From assembly GCF_030177755.1 (NCBI RefSeq), contig NZ_CP126539.1, positions 1 to 64,000 on the forward strand: a stretch of DNA of 64,000 nucleotides, given 5' to 3'. Below are positions 57,438 through 64,000 of the stretch, one piece after another. The translations under genes were made by a program, and so were the position numbers. Numbering within the stretch: the first letter of the stretch is position 1; the number at the start of each line of letters is the position of its first letter. Below the pieces are notes generated by a model. It was not told the origin of the DNA. It ran no database searches and was given only the letters and a program-made list of their open reading frames with translations. This stretch comes from Devosia sp. RR2S18 (GTDB taxonomy: Bacteria; Pseudomonadota; Alphaproteobacteria; Rhizobiales; Devosiaceae).

Positions 57438-58832
57438 TTACTTGAACTCGGGATAGGCTTCGACGCCAACTTCGGCGACGTCGAGACCCATATCCTCATC
57501 CTCGGCCGTGGGACGCAGCCCCATGACTGCCTTGAGGATGAACCAGACGATGAAGCTCACCACGAAGACAAAGGCGCCCACGATGACGATGGAAATCAGC
57601 TGACCCATGAGGTTCGCTTCCGGATTGGTGAAGACCACCGCGATGGTGCCCCAGATGCCCGCGAGCAGGTGAACCGGAATGGCGCCAACAACGTCGTCGA
57701 TCTTCATGCGGTCCAGCATCGGCACGGCAAAGACCACGATCACGCCACCTACAGCACCAATCAAGGCTGAGGTACCAAGTCCCGGGGTCAGTGGTTCAGC
57801 GGTGATTGAGACGAGACCGGCGAGAGCGCCGTTGATCACGAAGGTGAGGTCGACCTTCTTGTAGAGGATCTGGCTGAGGATCATCGCGGCCAGGGCACCG
57901 CCCAAGGCGCCCGAATTCGTATTGGCCATGATGCGGCCGACATCGGACACATCGCCAACCGAGCCCATGGCAAGCTGCGAGGCACCGTTGAATCCAAACC
58001 AGCCGAGCCACAGAATGAACATGCCGAGTGTTGCGAGCGGCATGGACGAGCCGGGCATAGCGTTGACCGAACCATCGGCATTGTACTTGCCGCGGCGGGC
58101 GCCCAGCAGAATGGCACCGGCCAGAGCCGCCCAACCGCCGACCGAGTGAACCACGGTCGAGCCAGCGAAGTCGAGGAAGCCAAACTGGGTATCGAGGAAG
58201 CCACCGCCCCACTTCCAGGAGGCCTGGATGGGGTAGATGAGACCGGTTAAAACGACGGTGAAGATCAGGAAGGGCCAGAGCTTGATGCGCTCGGCCAGCG
58301 TGCCCGAGACAATTGAAGCGGCCGTCGCACAGAACATGACCTGGAAGAAGAAGTCCGCACTGGTGGCAGCGTAGGAGATGTCACTAGCCTCACCGGCGCT
58401 GATGCCGACGCCTTCCAGAATGGCGATGCCGATGGCGCCGATATAGCCACCGCCATCGTCGGTGCCAATGACCCAGTTGCCCAGCGGGTACATGAGATTG
58501 TAGCCGATCAGGTAGTACATGAGACAGGCAACGCTGAAGAGCGAAATGTTCTTCAAAAGTTGCATCGATACGTTCTTGGTGCGGACGAGACCCGCCTCCA
58601 CCATGGCAAAGCCTGCGGCCATCCAGAACACCAGGAAGCCGCCGATCAGCATCAGCAGTGAGTTCAGGATGAAGACCATCTGGGCATCAAAGGCGGGTTC
58701 GGCGGCAGCAGTGGCCGCAGCTTCCGCTTCCGGCACGACGACGACGGCGTCTTGACCCAGGGCCGGCAGGGTCAGCAGCAGTGCGGCAAGCCCCGCTCCA
58801 GCCAGCATCTTGATAGGAGTAATCTGACGCAT
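57438..58832 (-). CDS. amtB: Ammonium transporter AmtB (copy adjoining glnK)
   Basis: Ammonia channel, 464 aa from ATG 58832. A signal-like N-terminus (MLAGAGLAALLLTLPALGQ) precedes eleven helices. The pore motif is DFAGSTVVHSVGGWAALAG, with the second His in PVHLLAGIWGTIA. It follows glnK by 23 bases, the standard pair in which GlnK blocks the channel under ammonium excess. Confidence 0.95.
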   Translation of the reverse strand: MRQITPIKMLAGAGLAALLLTLPALGQDAVVVVPEAEAAATAAAEPAFDAQMVFILNSLLMLIGGFLVFWMAAGFAMVEAGLVRTKNVSMQLLKNISLFSVACLMYYLIGYNLMYPLGNWVIGTDDGGGYIGAIGIAILEGVGISAGEASDISYAATSADFFFQVMFCATAASIVSGTLAERIKLWPFLIFTVVLTGLIYPIQASWKWGGGFLDTQFGFLDFAGSTVVHSVGGWAALAGAILLGARRGKYNADGSVNAMPGSSMPLATLGMFILWLGWFGFNGASQLAMGSVGDVSDVGRIMANTNSGALGGALAAMILSQILYKKVDLTFVINGALAGLVSITAEPLTPGLGTSALIGAVGGVIVVFAVPMLDRMKIDDVVGAIPVHLLAGIWGTIAVVFTNPEANLMGQLISIVIVGAFVFVVSFIVWFILKAVMGLRPTAEDEDMGLDVAEVGVEAYPEFK

Positions 58833-58855
58833 GTTTGTTGTTCTCCCGGTAAGCG

Positions 58856-59194
58856 TCAAAGGGCGGCCGCGCCGGTTTCGCCGGTGCGGATACGGGTGAC
58901 TGCCAAAAGATCGATGATGAAGATCTTGCCATCGCCGATGCGCCCGGTCTGGGCGCTGTCGCGAATGGCTGTAGAGACCGCATCGGCGAGCGCGTCATCG
59001 ACGGCAATCTCGACCTTGAGCTTAGGCAGGAAGTGCACCGCGTATTCGGTGCCGCGATAGATTTCCGAATGACCTTTCTGCCGACCGTAGCCTTTGACCT
59101 CGGTGACGGTCATGCCGTGCACGTCGAGTGAGTTCAGCGCCTGCCGAACCTCCTCAAGCCGCGACGGCTTGATAATTGCAATTACCAGTTTCAT
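58856..59194 (-). CDS. glnK: Nitrogen regulatory protein PII (GlnK)
   Basis: Trimeric signal protein that senses 2-oxoglutarate, ATP and glutamine status and controls AmtB, 112 aa. It starts MKLVIAIIKPSRLEEVRQAL. The T-loop has GYGRQKGHSEIYRG with the uridylylated Tyr. The C-terminal signature TGRIGDGKIFI is intact. ATG 59194 fits the family; longer frames enter the promoter. The first gene of the operon, with a sigma-54-like site 44 bases upstream. Confidence 0.96.
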   Translation of the reverse strand: MKLVIAIIKPSRLEEVRQALNSLDVHGMTVTEVKGYGRQKGHSEIYRGTEYAVHFLPKLKVEIAVDDALADAVSTAIRDSAQTGRIGDGKIFIIDLLAVTRIRTGETGAAAL

Positions 59195-59237
59195 GGGCGC
59201 CCCTTTCCCTTTGTCTCGTTGCGATGCCTTTTGTGGA

Positions 59238-59253
59238 CTCAAGAGCCGTGCCA
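59238..59253 (-). promoter_or_regulatory. Sigma-54-like promoter of glnK-amtB1
   Basis: Minus-strand TGGCACGGCTCTTGAG, identical to the element upstream of amtB2. Upstream of it, TGTGCAGCCTGCACA near 59373 and TGCACTTGTGCA near 59416 are inverted repeats that could take part in activator binding, though their spacing differs from classical NtrC sites. Confidence 0.6.
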
Positions 59254-59467
59254 CTCTGACCGCTGCCAAGCTAAGCCATTGATTTTGATGCAGCTGACAT
59301 CCAGGACGAGGCAGAATGGCTACTGTGGCAGCAGCTTATTCAGGCGCAGATGGCGCAATTTTGTGCAGCCTGCACATCTTGATGCAGCCACAGCCAAAGT
59401 CGACTGAGGCAAGACGTGCACTTGTGCAGCCGAGGTGAAAATCGGAAAGTGCGCACAGGAGAAAACG

Positions 59468-60694
59468 ATGCGGCAAGACCAAAGCGACCGATACGATGTG
59501 CTGATCGTAGGTGGAGGACCCGTTGGCCTCGCCCTCGCCGCAGCACTTGTTCAATCCGCACGCGGGATCAGGATCGGCCTAGTGGACCGGCGGCCGCTCA
59601 GCGTGCCAACTGACAACCGCGCCTCGGCAATTGCTGCTGGCGTTCGGCGGGTCTTTGAAGCGTTGGGCGTCTGGTCCGAAATGGTCGACGAGGCGCAGCC
59701 CATCCTGGCGATGCGCCTGACCGATTCTGGTGCGCAGGACATTGCGCGTCCGGAGTTCCTTCGGTTCGAAGGTGATCTCGCACCAGGTGAGCCGTTCGCT
59801 CACATGGTGCCCAACCGCGTGAGCACCCGGGCATTGCTGGATGCCGTTGCAGAGCAGGTGTCGGTCATCGCACCGGCAACTATAATCGGCTTTTCGGCGA
59901 CCGAGGAAATTGCCCGGCTCGTGCTGGAAGATGGGCGCGTTCTGAAGGCCGCATTGGTGGTGGGTGCCGATGGCGCTCATTCGACGCTTCGCCACATGGC
60001 CGGCATCGAAACCATCGGCCACGACTACGGGCAAACCGGTCTTGTCGCGACGATCGCGCACGAACTGCCCCACGGTGGCGCCGCTTATCAGCACTTTCGG
60101 CCGGCCGGAACCTTTGCGAGCCTACCGCTGACGGGGAACCGCTCCTCACTGGTTTGGGTCGAGCGCCGCGAAGATGCCCCCCGCTTTCTCGCCATGGATG
60201 CAGCCGAGCAAGCGGATGCCATCGAAACGGCTATGGGCTCCACTTTGGGAGCAGTGACGCTGGAAGACAAACTCGCCGGCTATCCCCTGCGTCTCCAGAT
60301 CGCGCGAGACTTCGTGGCGCAGCGCCTGGCTCTGGTCGGCGATGCCGCCCATGTGGTGCATCCCATCGCCGGTCAAGGACTTAATCTAGGCCTTAAGGAT
60401 GTCGCAGCGCTAGCTGAAGTGGTGGTCGAGGCAATCCGCCTGGGTCTCGACCATGGGTCGCCGGACGTGTTGCGCCGCTATCAGGCTTGGCGACGCATCG
60501 ACACGACGAGCATGGCTATCGCCACCGACGGCATAAACCGCCTCTTTTCCAATGATCTGGCACCGCTACGGGCTTTGCGCGATTTCGGCCTCGGGCTGGT
60601 CGATCGGTCAGGTCCGGTTAAGTCTGCACTGATCCGGACGGCAGCCGGCGTATCATCGGGTGGACCGCGCCTCCTCAGTGGCTTGCCGATCTAG
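59468..60694 (+). CDS. ubiH: UbiH/UbiF/VisC/Coq6-family FAD monooxygenase
   Basis: Flavin hydroxylase of the ubiquinone ring-modification family, 408 aa. It has the FAD-binding VLIVGGGPVGLALAAAL, the middle ADGAHSTLR (DG motif) and the GDAAHVVHPIAGQGLNLGLKD motif. ATG 59468 matches the family start. Which ring position it hydroxylates (C1, C5 or C6) cannot be told from sequence. It is convergent with the Trm112-like gene, overlapping by 4 bases. Confidence 0.9.
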   Translation: MRQDQSDRYDVLIVGGGPVGLALAAALVQSARGIRIGLVDRRPLSVPTDNRASAIAAGVRRVFEALGVWSEMVDEAQPILAMRLTDSGAQDIARPEFLRFEGDLAPGEPFAHMVPNRVSTRALLDAVAEQVSVIAPATIIGFSATEEIARLVLEDGRVLKAALVVGADGAHSTLRHMAGIETIGHDYGQTGLVATIAHELPHGGAAYQHFRPAGTFASLPLTGNRSSLVWVERREDAPRFLAMDAAEQADAIETAMGSTLGAVTLEDKLAGYPLRLQIARDFVAQRLALVGDAAHVVHPIAGQGLNLGLKDVAALAEVVVEAIRLGLDHGSPDVLRRYQAWRRIDTTSMAIATDGINRLFSNDLAPLRALRDFGLGLVDRSGPVKSALIRTAAGVSSGGPRLLSGLPI

Positions 60695-60933
60695 AGGTCG
60701 CTCAGCGGGACGTGGCGGTGCGCCTGCAACTCCTCGGGATCGAGCGGGCGTGCTTCATCGAGGCTGAGCAAGGGCACGCCTTCGGTGACGGGAAAAGCCA
60801 GGCGGGCTGCTACCGATATCAGTTCGGATCGATCCACCGACAGGCTCAGCAACGTCTTGGTCAGCGGACACACCAACATTTCGAGCGTCCTGACATCAAG
60901 CATGTGACGCGGATTGGCAGGCTCATCGACCAT
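60691..60933 (-). CDS. Trm112/YcaR-family small protein
   Basis: An 80-aa protein with LEMLVCPLTKTLLSLS and ARLAFPVTEGVPLL, the Trm112-like pattern. The usual zinc Cys set is reduced to one Cys (CPLTK). Bacterial members are often found near cell-envelope or methyltransferase genes and their function is unclear. It directly follows the Lon-N domain gene; stop and start share one base. Confidence 0.85.
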   Translation of the reverse strand: MVDEPANPRHMLDVRTLEMLVCPLTKTLLSLSVDRSELISVAARLAFPVTEGVPLLSLDEARPLDPEELQAHRHVPLSDL

Positions 60934-61601
60934 CAGTTGATTGGGGTGCCACCGCCACTGGCGGCTCGGGCAATCTCGTATTCGGTGAGAGCAATCAGCG
61001 TTTCGGCGCGCGCTTCCAGAGATGGCGCCTCCAGCAATTGCTGCTTTTCGGCAGCGCCATAGGGGCTCACCATGCAGCAGAAATTCACCAGATCGGCCGT
61101 ACCGGTGCGCTCGATTTCCTCCCAGTTGAGCTCGATATCGGCGAACTCAGCATAATCGCGCATCATCTTGACGAAGCGCTCGCGGTCGACCGCCTGCTCG
61201 CCGTGACTTCGCCGGAAATCGTCCGCGTAATCGGCTGCATCGACGACGCCCTGCCGGTACGGGGTCATCACGGTGAGCTCATGGGCCAAACGAAACCGAC
61301 TCACCCCTTCGAGGATGATGAAGTACCGGGAGTCCCCACTCTCCTCGAAATGGGTGATCCGTCCGATGCAGCCGATGGACTGCAGCGGCGTCCGGTCGAG
61401 CGGACTTTCAACCGAAGTGTCCTCAGGCTGGATCAACCCGATCAGCCGCTCACCCCGAAGCGCTGCATCGACCATTTCGAGGTAGCGCGGTTCGAAGATA
61501 TTAAGGGGCCGATGCGAGAACGGCAGCAGCAAGGCGCCAGTCAGGGGAAAGAGCGGCACCGATTTGGACAGATCGCTCGGTGATGTCGGTCGCTTCAGCA
61601 T
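60933..61601 (-). CDS. Lon N-terminal substrate-binding domain protein
   Basis: A 222-aa stand-alone LON-N (PUA-like) domain without ATPase or protease parts. It begins VPLFPLTGALLLPFSHRPLNIFEPRYLEM and has the IGCIGRITHFEESGDSRYFIILEGVSRFR core. Such proteins are widespread in alphaproteobacteria; substrate recognition is presumed but unproven. It is the middle gene of a three-gene minus operon with the thioredoxin-TPR protein upstream. Confidence 0.9.
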   Translation of the reverse strand: MLKRPTSPSDLSKSVPLFPLTGALLLPFSHRPLNIFEPRYLEMVDAALRGERLIGLIQPEDTSVESPLDRTPLQSIGCIGRITHFEESGDSRYFIILEGVSRFRLAHELTVMTPYRQGVVDAADYADDFRRSHGEQAVDRERFVKMMRDYAEFADIELNWEEIERTGTADLVNFCCMVSPYGAAEKQQLLEAPSLEARAETLIALTEYEIARAASGGGTPIN

Positions 61602-61611
61602 CTAGCCTCCT

Positions 61612-62565
61612 TCAGGAGAAGAGCGCTGCCGAGAGCAGGCGGCGCCCTTTAATGGTCGCAGGGTCCTTGGAACCCCAGGCTTCGAAGAACTCCAGCAGCT
61701 TCTTGCGCGCGGCGTCATCGTTCCAAGTACGATCGCGCTTGAAGCTAGCCACCAATGCCTCGGCAGCCTCGATACGCTTGCCCTCGGCATTGAGGGCCAG
61801 CGCAAGATCATAACGTGCTTGATGATCGTCTGGATTACTCTCCACCGCTGCGGCCAAGGCTGCGGTGCCGCCAAGATTAGCCGCCTCGCTCAACAGGCGA
61901 ATGGAGTTAGCGACGCTCGTATAGGCATCTCCCTTGCGCTCGCCTTCCGGAACCATGCTGAGCGTGGCCTCGGCCTGCGCGCCTTCGCCCGCAGCAAGAT
62001 AGACCCGGGAAAGTCCGATCAGTGATGCGGCATGCTCAGGCTGATGCTGCAGCACCATGCCGAAGATCTGCGCCGCGCGGCTGAGATCGCCCGCTCCCAA
62101 GGCCTCTTCGGCTGCAGCAACCGCTTCGGCAATCTGCGCATCCATCGAGTCGCTTGGGGCAGCCGAAGCGGGAGCGGCGGCGATCACGCGGTCCGCGAAG
62201 CGGCGCACTTCACTCTCGGGCATGGCCCCCATGAAGCCGTCCACCGGACGGCCGCCGGCAAACGCAAAAACGGCGGGGATGGACTGCACGCCCAACTGCC
62301 CGGCAATCTGGGGATGCTCATCGATGTTAATCTTTACGAGCCGGATCTTGCCCGCTTTTTCATTAACGACCTTCTCCAACGCGGGGGTAAGTTGACGGCA
62401 GGGGCCGCACCAGGGTGCCCAGAAGTCAACCAGGACCGGTGCCTCTACCGAAGCATCGATCACATCCGCCTTAAAGGCGCGGTCACTCGATTCCTTGATA
62501 AGAGCGCTAGCAGGCGGCGCGGCAGGGCTTGCGCCGGTGGCAGTGCCATTAAACGGGGTAGACAT
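61612..62565 (-). CDS. Thioredoxin-TPR co-chaperone (CnoX/YbbN-like)
   Basis: A 317-aa protein with an N-terminal thioredoxin domain and a C-terminal helical TPR-like half (residues about 160-317). The active site FWAPWCGPC has C53 and C56 both present. E. coli YbbN has a SxxC-type site instead, so this one may be redox-active. The homologue protects and hands over oxidised clients to chaperones. It is the first gene of the operon with the LON-N and Trm112-like genes. Confidence 0.88.
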   Translation of the reverse strand: MSTPFNGTATGASPAAPPASALIKESSDRAFKADVIDASVEAPVLVDFWAPWCGPCRQLTPALEKVVNEKAGKIRLVKINIDEHPQIAGQLGVQSIPAVFAFAGGRPVDGFMGAMPESEVRRFADRVIAAAPASAAPSDSMDAQIAEAVAAAEEALGAGDLSRAAQIFGMVLQHQPEHAASLIGLSRVYLAAGEGAQAEATLSMVPEGERKGDAYTSVANSIRLLSEAANLGGTAALAAAVESNPDDHQARYDLALALNAEGKRIEAAEALVASFKRDRTWNDDAARKKLLEFFEAWGSKDPATIKGRRLLSAALFS

Positions 62566-62767
62566 GAAGCGAGGCCCTTCAGACGTGGCGTTTCGTATGA
62601 TTTCGCGGCTCTACTTGCGCCCGCGAACGGTCGGGTGACAACCCCTTTGTCCACAGCCCCACGGATAGATGACACTAGCGTCAAATTGTGGGTTGCATTC
62701 GGGGTCTCGATTGGGCATATAGGCCGGCGTCGCGGCACTGCCAAGGTGGTGGCGAGACAAACGGAGC

Positions 62768-62842
62768 GCGGGTGTAGCTCAGGGGTAGAGCATAACCTTG
62801 CCAAGGTTAGGGTCGTGGGTTCGAATCCCATCGCCCGCTCCA
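62768..62842 (+). tRNA. tRNA-Gly (anticodon GCC)
   Basis: Complete cloverleaf. The 7-bp acceptor stem is GCGGGTG / CGCCCGC (one G-T pair), with D arm GCTC...GAGC. The anticodon stem AACC/GGTT carries loop TTGCCAA, and the T arm is GTGGG-TTCGAAT-CCCAT. Encoded CCA is at 62840-62842. Confidence 0.96.
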
Positions 62843-62872
62843 AATTCCCAAGGCCGGCAAGCCTTGAGAAAC

Positions 62873-62900
62873 AAAGGGTCCTTCGGGACCCTTTTTGTTT
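62873..62900 (+). terminator. Terminator after tRNA-Gly
   Basis: A 9-bp stem AAAGGGTCC / GGACCCTTT with the stable TTCG tetraloop, followed by TTGTTTTT. Confidence 0.92.
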
Positions 62901-62933
62901 TTCGGCATATCGGCTGCTTCCCACAATCACCCA

Positions 62934-63743
62934 TCAGCGCGTCGCAAGAACGGCCCGCTCCAGCGCCTCATGGTTGCGCTGGATCCAGGCCGCACCGCGA
63001 GCCCGCCAGGTGATCGCCCAAAGTGCGGTCGCGTCGGCGGTTTCCGGCGTGATCTTGGCCTGGATTGCCTCATTGGCGGCGTTGAGCGTGACGAAGTCGC
63101 GGAGCAGGCTTATGAAGCCTTCGCGTTCAGCGCGCGGGAGCTCATAACCGTCGAGCAGGAGTTTTACCTGCCGTCCCCGTGCCTCTACCGAACCCAGATT
63201 GTACATTTCGGCAAGGTCGTCGTCGTGAAGTTGCGCATTGAGCCAGCAGGCCTGCGCCAGTTCCACCAAGGGATCGACGGGCCCGGCCTCCTCCCAATCG
63301 ATCAGCGCGACGGGTCGGTTGCCGCGATGGATGATGTTCCATGGGCCAGCGTCACAGTGCCCAATCACGCTCGGCGTGCCGAGGCTTCGACCGAACCAGG
63401 GGCTCCACCTGGCGCCGTGAGGCGCCACAAAGGACGCTGTTGCGATGTGCAGCTTCCTCAGCATCTCGCCGATTATGGGCAAGGCGCTGTCGGGCCAAGG
63501 ATAGGGATGGATGCAATCGCCTTCCACAAAGGTCAGCGCCTCGCGCCCCTGCTCGTCGAAGCCGTTGCCAAAGGCACGTGGCGCATGTTCGAAGCCTTCG
63601 CGCTCCAGATGCTTAAGCAAGGCGAGGATCGTGGCCGACCAGGGCAGCGCCTCCCGAAAGACCGTGTTGCCCTGCCGAGTAACAACGGAGCGACCGCCGA
63701 CTAGGGTAACTTCCTGGATTGACGCCGAGTCTTGCGTCATCAT
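62934..63743 (-). CDS. Aminoglycoside phosphotransferase (APH)-family kinase
   Basis: A 269-aa small-molecule kinase of the APH/choline-kinase fold. The catalytic loop is VIGHCDAGPWNIIHR (Brenner motif, Asp then Asn) and the metal site ALIDWEEAGPVDP. The N-terminal lobe is short. Family members phosphorylate aminoglycosides, homoserine, choline and others. Nothing here indicates a resistance cassette, so an unknown metabolite is as likely. It starts at ATG 63743 (63740 is an equal option). Confidence 0.82.
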   Translation of the reverse strand: MMTQDSASIQEVTLVGGRSVVTRQGNTVFREALPWSATILALLKHLEREGFEHAPRAFGNGFDEQGREALTFVEGDCIHPYPWPDSALPIIGEMLRKLHIATASFVAPHGARWSPWFGRSLGTPSVIGHCDAGPWNIIHRGNRPVALIDWEEAGPVDPLVELAQACWLNAQLHDDDLAEMYNLGSVEARGRQVKLLLDGYELPRAEREGFISLLRDFVTLNAANEAIQAKITPETADATALWAITWRARGAAWIQRNHEALERAVLATR

Positions 63744-63796
63744 TCATGCCCTCCCCCAAACAAGTGCGCGGCAGCATAGGCCCGCTGGCTAGGAAC

Positions 63797-63819
63797 CGAT
63801 AGAATGAACTATCGTTCAT
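63797..63819. promoter_or_regulatory. Overlapping palindromes upstream of the response regulator
   Basis: ATGAAC-TATC-GTTCAT (63804-63819) overlaps CGATAG-6-CTATCG (63797-63814). They lie between the divergent APH-kinase and response-regulator genes. They could be an operator; no binder is known. Confidence 0.4.
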
Positions 63820-63961
63820 CATCCGGCGGCCAGGGCGCCGGCGGAAATCCTCGCAATTTGAATAAACTGTTTACCATGCGCACCGATCATGGCAGCGCGG
63901 CGGCAACGGAGTGCGCGCCAGGGCTTTGTCTTCTCCAGTGGTACTGATTCGGAGTGCGGTT

Positions 63962-64000
63962 ATGACACATACCCCTCGCTATCTGGTGGTCGAAGACGAC
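63962..64000 (+). CDS. Response regulator, 5' end only
   Basis: Thirteen codons before the window ends: MTHTPRYLVVEDD. The hydrophobic strand followed by the acidic E-D-D is the standard beginning of a receiver domain. The effector domain is outside the window. Confidence 0.6.
   Translation, partial: MTHTPRYLVVEDD

Noticed and set aside
62934..63743. Antibiotic-resistance aminoglycoside phosphotransferase
   Set aside because: The fold family is supported, but nothing links it to known resistance enzymes or to a mobile context.

Overview
The window is high-GC alphaproteobacterial chromosome, most likely Hyphomicrobiales and Devosia-like. This is inferred from gene content and order: dnaA-dnaN-recF-gyrB, RegB/RegA, Irr next to fabA-fabB, MmcB, DUF2852 and DUF2259 proteins, and glnK with two amtB genes. 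No 16S rRNA gene is present to confirm it.

Layout. 1-6886: replication block dnaA, dnaN, recF, gyrB. 6895-23387: a 16.5-kb Tn7-like transposon starting 8 bases after the gyrB stop codon. Its core is tnsA-tnsB-tnsC-tniQ (17442-23188). Between the gyrB-side end and tnsA lie a large SF2 helicase gene and a soluble AAA+/M41 (FtsH-like) protease with a small partner. Two later insertions sit inside it. An IS256-family element (9801-11224, 8-bp duplication GAACTCCT) cuts the helicase gene near its 3' end. An IS66-family element (11936-14569, 8-bp duplication GTCAAACG) carries a frameshifted tnpC. The outer ends share a terminal inverted repeat (TGTGCAG-S-GAC-S-CATAA) and arrays of repeats that resemble TnsB-binding sites.

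23450-35830: a membrane protein, a secreted HExxH protein, a penicillin-binding protein 1A with a DPATG-repeat tail, a YgjP-type metallopeptidase, a DUF2852 protein, the redox two-component pair RegB/RegA, and an overlapping minus-strand operon of three MFS paralogues plus MmcB. A split receiver-like gene follows. 35831-46681: mutM, ubiE, ubiB, dut, a DUF2259 protein, a MoeB/ThiF-like enzyme, fabB, fabA, irr, an arylamine N-acetyltransferase, a YdeI protein, a ribokinase and infC. 46884-55440: hydrolase, GNAT, epimerase, queG, GST, uppP, lolA and ftsK. 55676-64000: the amtB2 / glnK-amtB1 nitrogen block with shared sigma-54-like promoters, a UbiH-family hydroxylase, a Trm112-like protein, a Lon-N domain protein, a thioredoxin-TPR protein, tRNA-Gly(GCC), an APH-family kinase and the start of a response regulator.

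The most interesting part is the gyrB-adjacent Tn7-like element. Its boundaries, target site, nested IS insertions and the pre-insertion form of the helicase gene can all be reconstructed from the sequence. Its cargo (helicase with a nuclease-like C-terminus; cytosolic AAA-M41 protease plus an 80-aa partner) looks like mobile defence, but that role is inferred.
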